64,000 nucleotides of DNA from an uncultured Eubacteriales bacterium. GTDB lineage: Bacteria; Bacillota; Clostridia; Oscillospirales; Acutalibacteraceae. The stretch lies in NCBI GenBank assembly GCA_934552855.1, contig CAKTEU010000006.1, positions 1 to 64,000 on the forward strand. Direction: 5' to 3'. Positions 16,501 to 24,160 of the stretch are shown here, in pieces (the stretch's first letter is position 1; the number at the start of each line of letters is the position of its first letter). The notes beneath the pieces are model-generated. The model was not told the origin of the DNA, searched no databases, and was given only the letters and a program-made list of their open reading frames with translations. The translations under genes and the position numbers were made by a program.

Positions 16501-17540
16501 CTTGACGATGTGAGCAGTGTAAGTTTTTTGCCGCTTCTTGAATAGATGTTGTAGCCGTCAACGCCGTTAACGCTGTTCCATGAAAGGAAAACGGAATTTG
16601 AATCGCTTTCGCCGTGTGAAAGGCCGGTTGCTTTTGCAATCGTGGGCTTAACCGAAACGGCTGCCGAAGCTTTTGAATAAGCATATTTTCCGCCCTGAAC
16701 AACATATGCAATAACACGAAGGCGGTTGTCTGCCGTCGGGATAAGGTTCTTTGCGGTATAGGTGAGAGCAGAAGCATAGTCAACGTGAGCCCATTTTTTT
16801 GTGCTTGCGTTATACTTTTGAACGGCATAACCCTTTGCGCCGGAAACGGCGTTCCATGAAAGCTTTGCGGTTGTGGGCGAAGTTGCGGCAATTTTTACGC
16901 CTGTGGGAGCGGGAAGAACGGGTGTTGCGGTGACTGCCTTTGCAATGCCGTAAACGGTCTTCTTGCCAACCTTGCTGAAGCCTCTGACACGGAATTTAAC
17001 CGCTTCGCCGGTTTTAAGGCCGGAAACGGTGATTGAAGTGCTTTTTGTTGTTGCGGCTTTTTCCCAGCTTTCGGTTGCGGTGTTATACTTTTGAACAAGA
17101 TAACCAGTTGCACTTGAAAGCTTTGACCAGGAAAGCTTTACCGAAGTTGGCGAAACCGAAGAAGCGGTAACGGTTTTCGGTGCTGCGCAAACCGGCTTTG
17201 CCGAAACAACGGCAGAAGCTTTTGCATATTTGAGATTTTTTCCGGAACCGCTGTAAGAACGGATGCGGAACTTATAGGTTGTTCCGGTTTTAAGCTTTTT
17301 AACGGTATGCTTTGTTTTTGCGGTGGAAGCAATTGTTTTCCACTTTTTTCCGTTGTACTGCTGAACAGCATAGCCCTTTGCTCCGGAAGCCTTGTTCCAA
17401 GTAAGGGTAACGGTTGATGCGGTAACCGCTTTTTTAACGTTTTTGACCTGTTTTGCCGCCGCAAATGCCGGAATAACGGCGGCGAATGCAACGCCCAAAC
17501 AGAAAATAACGGTTACAAGCAATTTTGCAAGTTTTTTCAT
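13530..17540 (-). CDS. secreted giant FN3-repeat protein (1336 residues)
   Basis: After a signal peptide (MKKLAKLLVTVIFCLGVAFA...AFA) I count about 13 FN3 domains of 85-110 residues. They include TWNKASGAKGY, SWSKLSSATGY, SWNAVSGAKGY, SWNSVNGVDGY, TWKAVAGAAKY, GWAKNAKATSY and TWSANSKADGY. A last beta-rich unit (residues about 1245-1336) ends in TSVKVTKTA. Unlike its neighbours it lacks the shared C-terminal domain. The domains are diverged from each other, so the expansion is not recent, except that domains 1-3 match domains 1-3 of the 1001-residue neighbour. No enzyme domain, LPXTG or SLH motif is seen. It probably acts outside the cell as a scaffold or adhesin-like protein. AGGAGG precedes the ATG. 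Confidence 0.8.
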   Translation of the reverse strand: MKKLAKLLVTVIFCLGVAFAAVIPAFAAAKQVKNVKKAVTASTVTLTWNKASGAKGYAVQQYNGKKWKTIASTAKTKHTVKKLKTGTTYKFRIRSYSGSGKNLKYAKASAVVSAKPVCAAPKTVTASSVSPTSVKLSWSKLSSATGYLVQKYNTATESWEKAATTKSTSITVSGLKTGEAVKFRVRGFSKVGKKTVYGIAKAVTATPVLPAPTGVKIAATSPTTAKLSWNAVSGAKGYAVQKYNASTKKWAHVDYASALTYTAKNLIPTADNRLRVIAYVVQGGKYAYSKASAAVSVKPTIAKATGLSHGESDSNSVFLSWNSVNGVDGYNIYSRSGKKLTLLTSSSASSCTVTGLKSNTEYTFVVKPFVKASDSKTYFGADSNAVKWKTAPAPVTNPTEKRATDNSILLSWEASADAADIENYEVFVLVTEKDASGIESDKWVSIGETKNTELTKNSINGVPFEQQTPYEFKIYAYSVYYYEDKGTQKPEKLYSTPALLSASTALSRIKNLTVDTPTATTLNVSWTVNAKAESYKLEMSKDAKEWTEVDLSKCTLVSSTDVSKVIYTVSGLEAATKYYFRVSGGKGGAFSEACEAKDGTTTPAAIADLKAENPKSTTVTLTWKAVAGAAKYELWYLDGSKKDAAWTKLDENSKDVTLKVTAKDGVYTAVVSKLSQLTEYQFKVNSYAKDQSTPSDFSNIEKVTTPLQSVVLEVQTEKCTSDSIYIGWAKNAKATSYILEASKDKKDWKVVKNDLKNTNDSHVVYIFKDKDLTPLSTVYFRATAVNGDVKSEVSAVLEAKTAPAAVENLSTISSTDKSITIGFKKVDGVDGYIVEYKKSGSSSSSSLNSTSLIGKSHFTIGQDSVSVKIDGLSELTEYQIFVTAFKNVASKKPLTSAEATLNETTVLSAVKGFKCIDPTETSITLTWSANSKADGYILEMSNTGSSGWTDTKAKITASKDGKTYTAIVDGLTSSDIKYFRVKATKGRVEGMASTAEGRTKPAKATVTVKEVTANSVTLDFTGKSVADKHNVRYSADGKSWKVATATPTTGMSYVVSGLIAGTDYIFEVTAINGNTSAEPTTVNATTLLSDVTISKIEVVSSDSVKITWVANGASKYRVKGGVESVDVTAPSNSAVVKVIPGKEYIFNVVALDASNKEISEGKPKTYTTAPVAVTLNGTPSTDNKLTLTWDTTVNGKATIYDVYKVGSDTPIAKNVTGGQHEVTVDQAKAYDYYVVARTTEKGGKNSNHVTGTGNLLPVTSATIKFENGKAILTVTGNLPDEASFVVFKGETPIGNYQKDNMTVELEGITEADVDSLTVKVTLGSTNSTSVKVTKTA

Positions 17541-17639
17541 GTGTAGATCCTCCTTAAAAGATTTTCGGGTGTGGATTTGTTTCGGTCTTTAAATTGGCCG
17601 TTATATAAACTTTATCCTTAAAGCAAAGCTTTCGGATAA

Positions 17640-19838
17640 TCAGTTCCAAAGGAAAATGTAATCACGCAAAAGCGTTCCGCCGATTGTGAAAGCGGTTTTT
17701 CCGTCCGTTCCCGCCGCCGTGAATGCAGAGGAAACCGAAAAAGTGTCAAGCTTTCCGTCGTTGACTTTTGCGGTGATTACCGCTTTGTCATAAGCAACGG
17801 TTGAAAATGAAACGCCTTGTGATTTTGAAATCGAATCCCAATCGGGAAGCTTTGAGAAAGAAGAAAGAAGAACGTTTTCTTTTTCAGCTGCCGGAAGGGT
17901 AATTTCAATGAAAAAGCCGTTTCCGTCGCCCCGATAGCTGACAGAGCAATTTTTCATGTCTTCCTGTGAAAGTGAAAGCTTTCCGTTCATTGACGGAATA
18001 ACCGAAGAAAGCGGAAGCTTTTTGGTCGTCTCCGTTCCTGAAACAAAGTTATAATTGTTCACGCTGTCAGGTTCAACCGAAGAAAGAAGCTTGCGATATT
18101 TATCTTCCGAGGGAAGAACGTTTCCGTTTTCAATTTTGCGTGTTTCAAAAAGAGAAAAATTCTTTTCTTCGCTTGTTTTGTTGAATGCTTTAACAAAAAC
18201 GGAAAGTGCTTCTTCGCTTGTTTTCGGAATAGGTCTTGAAGCGGTTTTTGCGGTTGTTTCCGCTCCTGCGGCAATAAGCTCGCCTCCGCTCGCCTTCAAG
18301 TATACAGCACAGACCTTAACTTTAACTTCACTTTCCGGTTCAAGTGCGGAAAGCGTAAACGTTGTCTTGTCCGTTTCTCCGGCGAGTGAAAAGGCTTTTT
18401 TTGCGTCGTCATATATATAGATGTAATATTTGGAAGCGAGCGAAACCTTTGACCAGGTGAGAGTGAAGCCGGAGTCGGTAATCGAACCCGCTTTCAGTGC
18501 GGAAACTTTTTCGGGCGATACGGTTTTTGCCGAAAATTCCGAAACTTTTCCGACGTATGATTTTTCGCCGTTTTTGAACACGGCACGAACTTTTATTTTG
18601 AAGGAAGCTGAGGGTGAAAGCTCTTCAAAAGTACAGTCGGTTCTGATTGTTTCTGTTTTTGAAATCTGTTCGCCGTTTGCTTTTTGAAGGATTACCCTGT
18701 ATTTTTCCGCACCGGCAAGAGCCTTCCAAGAAACGGTTATCGAATCAACAAAAGCCTGAGTCTGCTTGAGTGATTTTACGGGTGAATTGTTCCTTGCCGA
18801 AACGGTTATCGAAGCAATTGCACCGGGAATTTCGACTTTTCCGCTTTTAAAAATGCTGCGAACACGAACCTTGACTTCCTCACTCTTTTTAAGGCCGGAG
18901 AGGGTATAAGTCGTTTTGTCGGTTGAAGCAATGTCTATCCATTTCTTTTTTGCCGTGTCAAAGCGAGTAAGTTTATATTCAGTTGCGCCGACAGCCTTTT
19001 TCCATGCTATCGTTGCACTCGAAACGGTGCATTTTGTCTGTTTGAGGTCTGTTACCTTTGCGGGCTTAACGGTGATTTTGCATTTTGCAAAAACTTTTTC
19101 GTTGCCCTTGATTGAATAAGTGAGAACGGCTGTTCCGCAATTGAAAGCCGAAACAATGCCTTCCGGCGAAGCATCGGCAATTGCCTTGTTTGTTGTTGAA
19201 ACCGAAACGGCCGAATAATATGTGTTTTCCGGCTTAACAGTAACCTTGAGCGTTCTTGTTTTTCCGCTGTTTATGCGCAGGGCTTTTCTTACTGTTATCT
19301 CTGTCGGATAGGTTAAACCGTATTTTACGGTTTTGACTTTTTTGAGATACTTTTCTGCGCCGGTTTTTGAAACGGCATAGACCGTAACCTTGTCGCAGCC
19401 TCTGAAAGCGTCTTTTCCGACATCTTTGGCCTTTGAGTCAAAAATAACGGTTTCAAGGTTTGTGCAATACCAAAAAGCCGCACTGCCGAGACTTTTGAGC
19501 TCCTTCGGCAAAATAACCTTTTTGAGCCCGGTGCATTCGTTGAATGCGCTTTCACCGATTTCCGTTACGGAAGCGGGGAGCGAAAGCGTTTTCATTGTTC
19601 TGACCTGCCAAAAGCATTCGTTGCCGATTTTGGTGACCGGAACGCCGTCAACTTTTTTGGGAACGTTGACTTTTTTGGCTTTGCCGGTATAAGAAACAAC
19701 GGTTACGCCGTTTTCCTGAACGTCAAATGTAAAGCCGTTTTTCTTAACGTTCTTTGCCGAACCGGAAAAAACAAAAAGTGTAATCAGTGCCGAAACGGCA
19801 AAAACAAAAAGGAAAGATTTAAAAATGCGTTTTTTCAT
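17640..19838 (-). CDS. secreted LRR / Ig-like / FN3 protein with shared C-terminal domain
   Basis: The domain order in this 732-residue protein is as follows. A signal peptide (to about residue 28) comes first. A BspA-like LRR_5 region (about 30-170) contains VTEIGESAFNECTGLKKVIL. A Big2-like bacterial Ig domain (about 185-255) contains LKVTVKPENTYYSAVSVST and ends CKITVKP. Three FN3 domains (about 258-530) contain AWKKAVGATEY, SWKALAGAEKY and TWSKVSLASKY. The last 190 residues (from PKTSEEALSVFVKAFNKTSE) are the domain shared with 9437, 10496 and 61290. Likely an extracellular binding protein. GGAGGG precedes the ATG and a promoter is visible at 19867-19895, so this gene probably heads the transcript of the FN3 block. 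Confidence 0.78.
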   Translation of the reverse strand: MKKRIFKSFLFVFAVSALITLFVFSGSAKNVKKNGFTFDVQENGVTVVSYTGKAKKVNVPKKVDGVPVTKIGNECFWQVRTMKTLSLPASVTEIGESAFNECTGLKKVILPKELKSLGSAAFWYCTNLETVIFDSKAKDVGKDAFRGCDKVTVYAVSKTGAEKYLKKVKTVKYGLTYPTEITVRKALRINSGKTRTLKVTVKPENTYYSAVSVSTTNKAIADASPEGIVSAFNCGTAVLTYSIKGNEKVFAKCKITVKPAKVTDLKQTKCTVSSATIAWKKAVGATEYKLTRFDTAKKKWIDIASTDKTTYTLSGLKKSEEVKVRVRSIFKSGKVEIPGAIASITVSARNNSPVKSLKQTQAFVDSITVSWKALAGAEKYRVILQKANGEQISKTETIRTDCTFEELSPSASFKIKVRAVFKNGEKSYVGKVSEFSAKTVSPEKVSALKAGSITDSGFTLTWSKVSLASKYYIYIYDDAKKAFSLAGETDKTTFTLSALEPESEVKVKVCAVYLKASGGELIAAGAETTAKTASRPIPKTSEEALSVFVKAFNKTSEEKNFSLFETRKIENGNVLPSEDKYRKLLSSVEPDSVNNYNFVSGTETTKKLPLSSVIPSMNGKLSLSQEDMKNCSVSYRGDGNGFFIEITLPAAEKENVLLSSFSKLPDWDSISKSQGVSFSTVAYDKAVITAKVNDGKLDTFSVSSAFTAAGTDGKTAFTIGGTLLRDYIFLWN

Positions 19839-19866
19839 GCATAACCCTCCATAATAAGATGATTAC

Positions 19867-19895
19867 ATATTAACACTTTTTTTTATGAAAAACAA
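19867..19895 (-). promoter_or_regulatory. promoter for the LRR/Ig/FN3 gene
   Basis: Minus strand TTGTTT (19895-19890), 17-base spacer, TAATAT (19872-19867), close upstream of the GGAGGG site. Confidence 0.6.
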
Positions 19896-20056
19896 TGCCG
19901 AATTGTCATTCTTTTGCAAAATTTACAAATATTTTCTAATTTTTAAAGGAAAGCGGGGGCGCTTATAACGATTACAAATGAACTTTTCCTTAGGAACAAA
20001 AAACAACAGAACCATTAATAAATCCGTCGGTGATGTCGCAGTTATACAAGCAAAAA

Positions 20057-20085
20057 GAAAAGAGACGGCAAAACCGTCTCTTCTT
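20057..20085 (-). terminator. rpsT terminator
   Basis: The hairpin AGAGACGG-TTTT-CCGTCTCT (20061-20081), followed in the minus direction by TTTCTTTTTG, lies 20 bases behind the rpsT stop. Confidence 0.85.
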
Positions 20086-20103
20086 TGAAAATTTTCAAAA
20101 GAA

Positions 20104-20364
20104 TTATTTTGAAGCGTTGAGTTTGAGAACAAGGGCTGATTTTTTTCTTGCAGCATTGTTCTTATGAAGAAGACCCTTGGCAGCAGCCTGGTCAATCTTC
20201 TTAACGGCAGCGGTAACCACTGCTTCTTTGTCAGCTGCGTTTGCTTCAATGGCTGCGTTAGCTTTTTTTAAAGCGGTTTTGAGTGCTGAATGAGCGCTCT
20301 TGTTGCGAGCCTGCTTTGTTGCGTTAACGAGAACACGCTTTTTTGCTGATTTGATATTCGGCAT
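20104..20364 (-). CDS. rpsT: 30S ribosomal protein S20
   Basis: This 86-residue basic protein has the canonical S20 start MPNIKSAKKRV and the conserved motif AAAKGLLHKNNAARKKSAL near the C-terminus. It binds 16S rRNA in the small subunit. GGGAGG lies upstream of the ATG at 20364; the longer reading frame to 20466 overlaps the promoter and is not used. The gene is divergent from gpr and spoIIP. The rpsT-gpr-spoIIP neighbourhood is conserved in spore formers such as Bacillus subtilis. Confidence 0.97.
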   Translation of the reverse strand: MPNIKSAKKRVLVNATKQARNKSAHSALKTALKKANAAIEANAADKEAVVTAAVKKIDQAAAKGLLHKNNAARKKSALVLKLNASK

Positions 20365-20395
20365 TTTCGATACACCTCCCTTAATACAATTACAG

Positions 20396-20424
20396 ATAAT
20401 AACATCTTTCAAAAGAAAATGCAA
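20396..20424 (-). promoter_or_regulatory. rpsT promoter
   Basis: Minus strand TTGCAT (20424-20419), 17-base spacer, TATTAT (20401-20396). Confidence 0.75.
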
Positions 20425-20514
20425 GTGATTTCGGCATTTTTGGATAGACTTTTTCAGAAGTGACAATAATGATACTATATTTTTTTAAATTTTTCAACAG
20501 TTTGGAGCAAAAAA

Positions 20515-21405
20515 ATGAATTTCAGAACAGATTTGGCTCTTGAAAAGCGAGAAAATATTGCTTCTTCAAAAATTGACGGCGTGATTTCAAAAAAGGAAGA
20601 GAAAAACGGCGTAACCGTAACAACAATCTGCGTCACAAACGAAAACGGCTCAAAAACACTCGGAAAGCCGAAAGGAAAATACATTACCCTTGAAGTTACC
20701 CCTTTCATGAAAAACTCAGACCTTTCCGACGGACGGATTGAAGTTTTTTCAAAAGAGCTTCTTTCGCTTCTTCCGAAAGAGGGAACGGTTCTTGTTGCCG
20801 GACTCGGAAACGAAAGCATTACGCCGGATGCACTCGGCCCAAGATGCGTTTCGCTCCTTCTTGCAACAAGGCATATAAAAAAGGAACTTGCAAAATCGCT
20901 CGGTCTTTCTCCGCTTCGTCCCGTTGCCGGAATTGTTCCCGGCGTACTCGGCAAAACCGGAATTGAAACGGCTGAAATTATTGAAGCGGTTTGCAAAAAG
21001 ATTAAACCGGCCGCCCTTGTTGTTATTGATGCGCTTGCTTCAAGAAAGCTTTCAAGGCTCGGAACAACGGTTCAAATGACCGACACCGGAATTTCGCCCG
21101 GTTCCGGAGTGGGCAACACAAGAACGGAAATCAGCGAAAGAACGCTCGGCATTCCCGTTGTTGCCGTCGGTGTTCCAACCGTTGTTGACGGCGCAACAAT
21201 GGCATTTGACGTTCTTGAAGGTGCAGGAGTAAAAAGCGAAGCACTTAAAAGCCTTGACTCATTTGCTTCGGAAAACCTGATGATGGTTACGCCGAAAGAA
21301 ATTGACCTTGTAATTGACCGTGCGGCAATGCTCATTTCGATGGGAATCAACAGCGCAATGCAGCCGGCTCTTTCTCTTGACGATATAATAGCGATTGTTA
21401 AATGA
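20515..21405 (+). CDS. gpr: germination protease GPR
   Basis: GPR is an aspartic-type endopeptidase. It is made in the forespore as a zymogen and starts breakdown of small acid-soluble spore proteins during germination. The 296-residue protein shows the family blocks MNFRTDLALE, VLVAGLGNESITPDALGP and GIVPGVLGKTGIET, then VIDALASRKLSRLGTTVQMT and DTGISPGSGVGN. The last two carry the conserved acidic residues of the active site. Length is slightly below Bacillus GPR because the N-terminal propeptide is short. GGAG lies upstream of the ATG. spoIIP follows 63 bases downstream, as in other spore formers. A GATACTA hexamer at about 20470 could be part of a forespore promoter, but I cannot support a -35. 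Confidence 0.95.
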   Translation: MNFRTDLALEKRENIASSKIDGVISKKEEKNGVTVTTICVTNENGSKTLGKPKGKYITLEVTPFMKNSDLSDGRIEVFSKELLSLLPKEGTVLVAGLGNESITPDALGPRCVSLLLATRHIKKELAKSLGLSPLRPVAGIVPGVLGKTGIETAEIIEAVCKKIKPAALVVIDALASRKLSRLGTTVQMTDTGISPGSGVGNTRTEISERTLGIPVVAVGVPTVVDGATMAFDVLEGAGVKSEALKSLDSFASENLMMVTPKEIDLVIDRAAMLISMGINSAMQPALSLDDIIAIVK

Positions 21406-21468
21406 ATTTTATCAAAAAGACAGGCATAAGTATTGAGTATAAAGAAAAGCCGAAAAAGGTGAAAACTT

Positions 21469-22599
21469 ATGAAAAACAAACGTCGCTTTCCGATAAAACC
21501 CGTTGCTGCGGCACTTTGCGTTTTGTGCTGCGGCTTTTTGCTTTGGCATTTTGCTTCGCCTGCGCTTGGTATTTTTGCACGTATTGCGGCTCAAAGCGTA
21601 AACCTTTATCTTCCCCATGCGGCGTTAACACTTTCTTCGGCTAAAACCGAAGCTGCAAGGAAAGAAAAAAAGAAAAGCAAAACAACAACCGAAACAACCG
21701 AAGAAGAAAAGCCGTCCGAAGTGAAGCCGGCTTCAATCACCAAAACGCCGGACGATATCAAAAAATTGATGAAAGAAGCAAAGGCGCAAAGCAAGAACGA
21801 CAAAAAGGACGGAGCAATTTCCGTTTGGCAGTACACCGATGAGGGCGTGACGGATAAATTCGGCGTTGTAAAGGTCAAAAACGTGAACAAAACGCAGATT
21901 AATATAGAAAACCTGCTTTCAAAAAAAGCCGACCTTTCGGTGAGCAAAGACGAACCGGCGGTACTGATTTTTCACACCCACACAACCGAAACCTATCAGC
22001 TTGTTGACCGTGATTATTACCCGATAAACAATGTTACCCGAAGCGAAGACAGCGCAAGAAACATGGTCAGAATCGGCGATGCACTTTGCGAAGAGCTTGA
22101 AAAGGCCGGAATAAAATATATCCATGACACAAAAATTCACGATAGGCGATATACCGGAGCTTATGACAATTCACGTGAAACGGCGGTTGAGTACCTTAAA
22201 AAATACCCTTCGATTCAAGTTGTTCTTGATGTTCACCGTGATGCGGTTGAACGCACCGACGGAACAAAAATAAGACCCGTTGCAAAGATAAACGGGAAAA
22301 ATGCGGCTCAGATTATGATAATCAGCGGCTGTCAGGAGGAGGGGAACGGACTTACGGAGTTCCCGGACTGGAAAGAGAACCTTGTTTTTGCGCTTCAGCT
22401 TCAAAAAACAGCCGAAGAAAATTTTGAAGGACTTATGCGTCCGATTTATTTTTGTCCGAGAATGTATAACATGAACCTGACGCACTGTTCGCTTCTGCTT
22501 GAAATCGGCAGCGATTCAAACACTCTTGAAGAAGCGGAGTATTCCGGCAGGCTCATCGGAAACGCACTTTCAAAACTTTTGAAAGAATATGAGGAATAA
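21469..22599 (+). CDS. spoIIP: stage II sporulation protein P
   Basis: SpoIIP is the amidase/endopeptidase of the SpoIIDMP engulfment complex, which remodels peptidoglycan around the forespore. The 376-residue protein has a membrane anchor near residues 9-30 and a charged Lys/Glu/Thr-rich linker (about 60-95). The amidase domain follows with VLIFHTHTTETY and QVVLDVHRDA (metal-binding His/Glu motifs) and SLLLEIGSDSNTLEEAEYS near the end. AAAGGTG precedes the ATG. The next gene starts 2 bases after the stop, so it is translationally close. Confidence 0.95.
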   Translation: MKNKRRFPIKPVAAALCVLCCGFLLWHFASPALGIFARIAAQSVNLYLPHAALTLSSAKTEAARKEKKKSKTTTETTEEEKPSEVKPASITKTPDDIKKLMKEAKAQSKNDKKDGAISVWQYTDEGVTDKFGVVKVKNVNKTQINIENLLSKKADLSVSKDEPAVLIFHTHTTETYQLVDRDYYPINNVTRSEDSARNMVRIGDALCEELEKAGIKYIHDTKIHDRRYTGAYDNSRETAVEYLKKYPSIQVVLDVHRDAVERTDGTKIRPVAKINGKNAAQIMIISGCQEEGNGLTEFPDWKENLVFALQLQKTAEENFEGLMRPIYFCPRMYNMNLTHCSLLLEIGSDSNTLEEAEYSGRLIGNALSKLLKEYEE

Positions 22600-22601
22600 C
22601 A

Positions 22602-22907
22602 ATGAACGAACTGAAAAAATACTTCGGTGCTTTTGCGCTTTGCGTAACATTCGTTTTTTCGCTGACGGGTGTAATTGCCGGAGCAATTACCGCAAAGGAA
22701 AGGGCTCAAAGCGTTATTTACGGAACAGACTATGCCGTGCTTGTTGTTGAGGGCGAAAATCAAAGTTCCTATGCCGCAGAGGACAAGAATGACCTTTCGC
22801 TTGACTTTTCGTTTTTGAAAAACACCGACGTTCTTGATAAGGTACTGCCGTTCACTCCGTTCGGTGCGGTGTGGTATCTTGTAAAAGAGATTGGAAACAA
22901 AAATTGA
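22602..22907 (+). CDS. small membrane protein downstream of spoIIP
   Basis: This 101-residue protein has an N-terminal hydrophobic segment (about residues 8-30, ending AGAIT) and a polar tail with the hydrophobic stretch DKVLPFTPFGAVWYLVKEIG at the end. It starts 2 bases after the spoIIP stop with TATGAGG just upstream, so it is probably in the same operon and might act in sporulation. I do not recognise a family. Confidence 0.65.
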   Translation: MNELKKYFGAFALCVTFVFSLTGVIAGAITAKERAQSVIYGTDYAVLVVEGENQSSYAAEDKNDLSLDFSFLKNTDVLDKVLPFTPFGAVWYLVKEIGNKN

Positions 22908-22955
22908 GTATTTGTTGATGGCACAATAAAAATCAAATTGTTTTTGAAACAACTA

Positions 22956-22984
22956 TTGACTTTTATTATATTTGCATGTATTAT
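22956..22984 (+). promoter_or_regulatory. promoter of the broken protease gene
   Basis: TTGACT (22956-22961), 17-base spacer and TATTAT (22979-22984) are followed by AAAAGGGG and an ATG at 23003. The control region is intact although the gene is not. Confidence 0.7.
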
Positions 22985-23002
22985 ACGTATATAGAAAAGG
23001 GG

Positions 23003-23619
23003 ATGATGGAAATGGTTATGTGATTTGTGGTATAAGATGTATATGAAAAGCAAAATATGAAGAAAGTGGTTTTTTAATTGCTGATAATATTGTTGTTACA
23101 TCTGCTCATTGTTTATATGATGAGGGCAAAGGTGGATGGCCCACTTCAATAACGGTAAAACCTGGAAAAAATGGAGAACTCTCTATGCCCTATGGACTTG
23201 CAAAGGGACGGGTTGCAGCTGTAAGCACGCAATGGAAAGAGACGAGAGATGAAAACTATGACTGGGGTGCTATTAAGACATATCATAGTTTTGTTGGAAG
23301 CCCGGGAAAGCTTAGTATGACTACCACACCTGATGGTTCAGAATTTTCCGCAGAAATAATTGGTTATCCTCGCCAATTTCCTGCTGGTCAGCATACCTAT
23401 AATCAGGTTCATGCTACTGGAATTGCATTTACATACAATGAATATAATATTGCTTACCAAATTGATGCAACCAAGGGAGAAAGTGGAGCACCTGTTTTGG
23501 ACTCTGACAATAGAGTAAGAGCAATACATTCACGTAATGACGTTATTTGCAATTTTGGAGCAAGAATTACGCCTAATGTTCTTTACTACTTAAATGAGTT
23601 TATTGCAGAAAATGACTAA
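23003..23619 (+). pseudogene. V8/trypsin-like serine protease, disrupted N-terminus
   Basis: Reading the frame that ends at 23619 back to 23047 gives ESGFLIADNIVVTSAHCLY, with the catalytic His in TSAHC (codon 23107). YDWGAIK follows (Asp codon 23260), then GESGAPVLDS (Ser codon 23481). All three catalytic residues of a glutamyl-endopeptidase-like chymotrypsin fold are therefore present. An in-frame TGA at 23044 blocks the frame upstream. The start at 23003, with its ribosome binding site and promoter, opens a different frame that stops after six codons. The signal peptide and propeptide expected for this family are missing. A deletion plus frameshift is the simplest reading. The nearest in-frame ATG (23185) would lose the His. 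Base composition is more AT-rich than neighbours, suggesting transfer. Confidence 0.75.
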
Positions 23620-23641
23620 TATTTAAAAGGAGGAAAATTTT

Positions 23642-24079
23642 ATGTCAAGCTCAACCGTTAAACCGCTCACATTCAAACAGTTTATCGCAGGTATACTTGC
23701 CATGCTCATGATGTTTTCCGTCATGATTAAAGAAGGAAAATTCGGCAAGGTTGAAATCAATTTGAAAGATGAAGTTACAACCGCAAGCGAAAGCATTGTT
23801 ATTGAAGTCAAAAGCTACAGCCTTAAAAAAATTGACGATGCGGATTCTGTTATTGAAATCAACAAAAACGGAACTTGGGAAAAAGTTGAACGTGAATTTG
23901 AATATGATGTGGCAACAGAACCGAGGGTGATGTTCCTTAAAACCGGCATAGAGGTTATTCCGGTTAAATCCCTTGCCGGCGGAAAGCTTGAAGCCGGTGA
24001 ATACAGAATAACAAAAATGATAAGCATCGGAAACGAAAAGGCAGAAGCTTATGTACTTTGCTTCACCGTTGCCGAATAA
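23642..24079 (+). CDS. small secreted or anchored protein, possible Ig-like fold
   Basis: The 145-residue product has a hydrophobic segment at about residues 12-28 (FIAGILAMLMMFSVMI), preceded by MSSSTVKPL. A beta-rich domain follows, ending LEAGEYRITKMISIGNEKAE and YVLCFTVAE. The pattern of a GTWEKV strand, a central YDV strand and a closing L-x-A-G-x-Y-R-I-T-K strand resembles a bacterial Ig-like domain (Big_14 type) seen in Firmicutes surface proteins. AAAGGAGG precedes the ATG. It follows the broken protease by 22 bases and could have been its operon partner; an inhibitor role would be speculation. A terminator-like hairpin follows at 24106. Confidence 0.6.
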   Translation: MSSSTVKPLTFKQFIAGILAMLMMFSVMIKEGKFGKVEINLKDEVTTASESIVIEVKSYSLKKIDDADSVIEINKNGTWEKVEREFEYDVATEPRVMFLKTGIEVIPVKSLAGGKLEAGEYRITKMISIGNEKAEAYVLCFTVAE

Positions 24080-24105
24080 TTTTTCATTATAATATTAAGC
24101 TTTTA

Positions 24106-24138
24106 TGCGGGCGGCTTTTTTGCCGTCCGTAATTTTTT
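24106..24138 (+). terminator. terminator hairpin after the Ig-like protein gene
   Basis: The stem GCGGGCGGC-TTTTTT-GCCGTCCGT is followed by AATTTTTTG. Confidence 0.7.
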
Positions 24139-24160
24139 GAAGAAGATAAGAAATCGTTTT

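Noticed and set aside
7485..19838. Cellulosome or sortase-anchored surface locus
   Set aside because: No dockerin, cohesin, SLH or LPXTG motif was found at the ends of the FN3 and LRR proteins.
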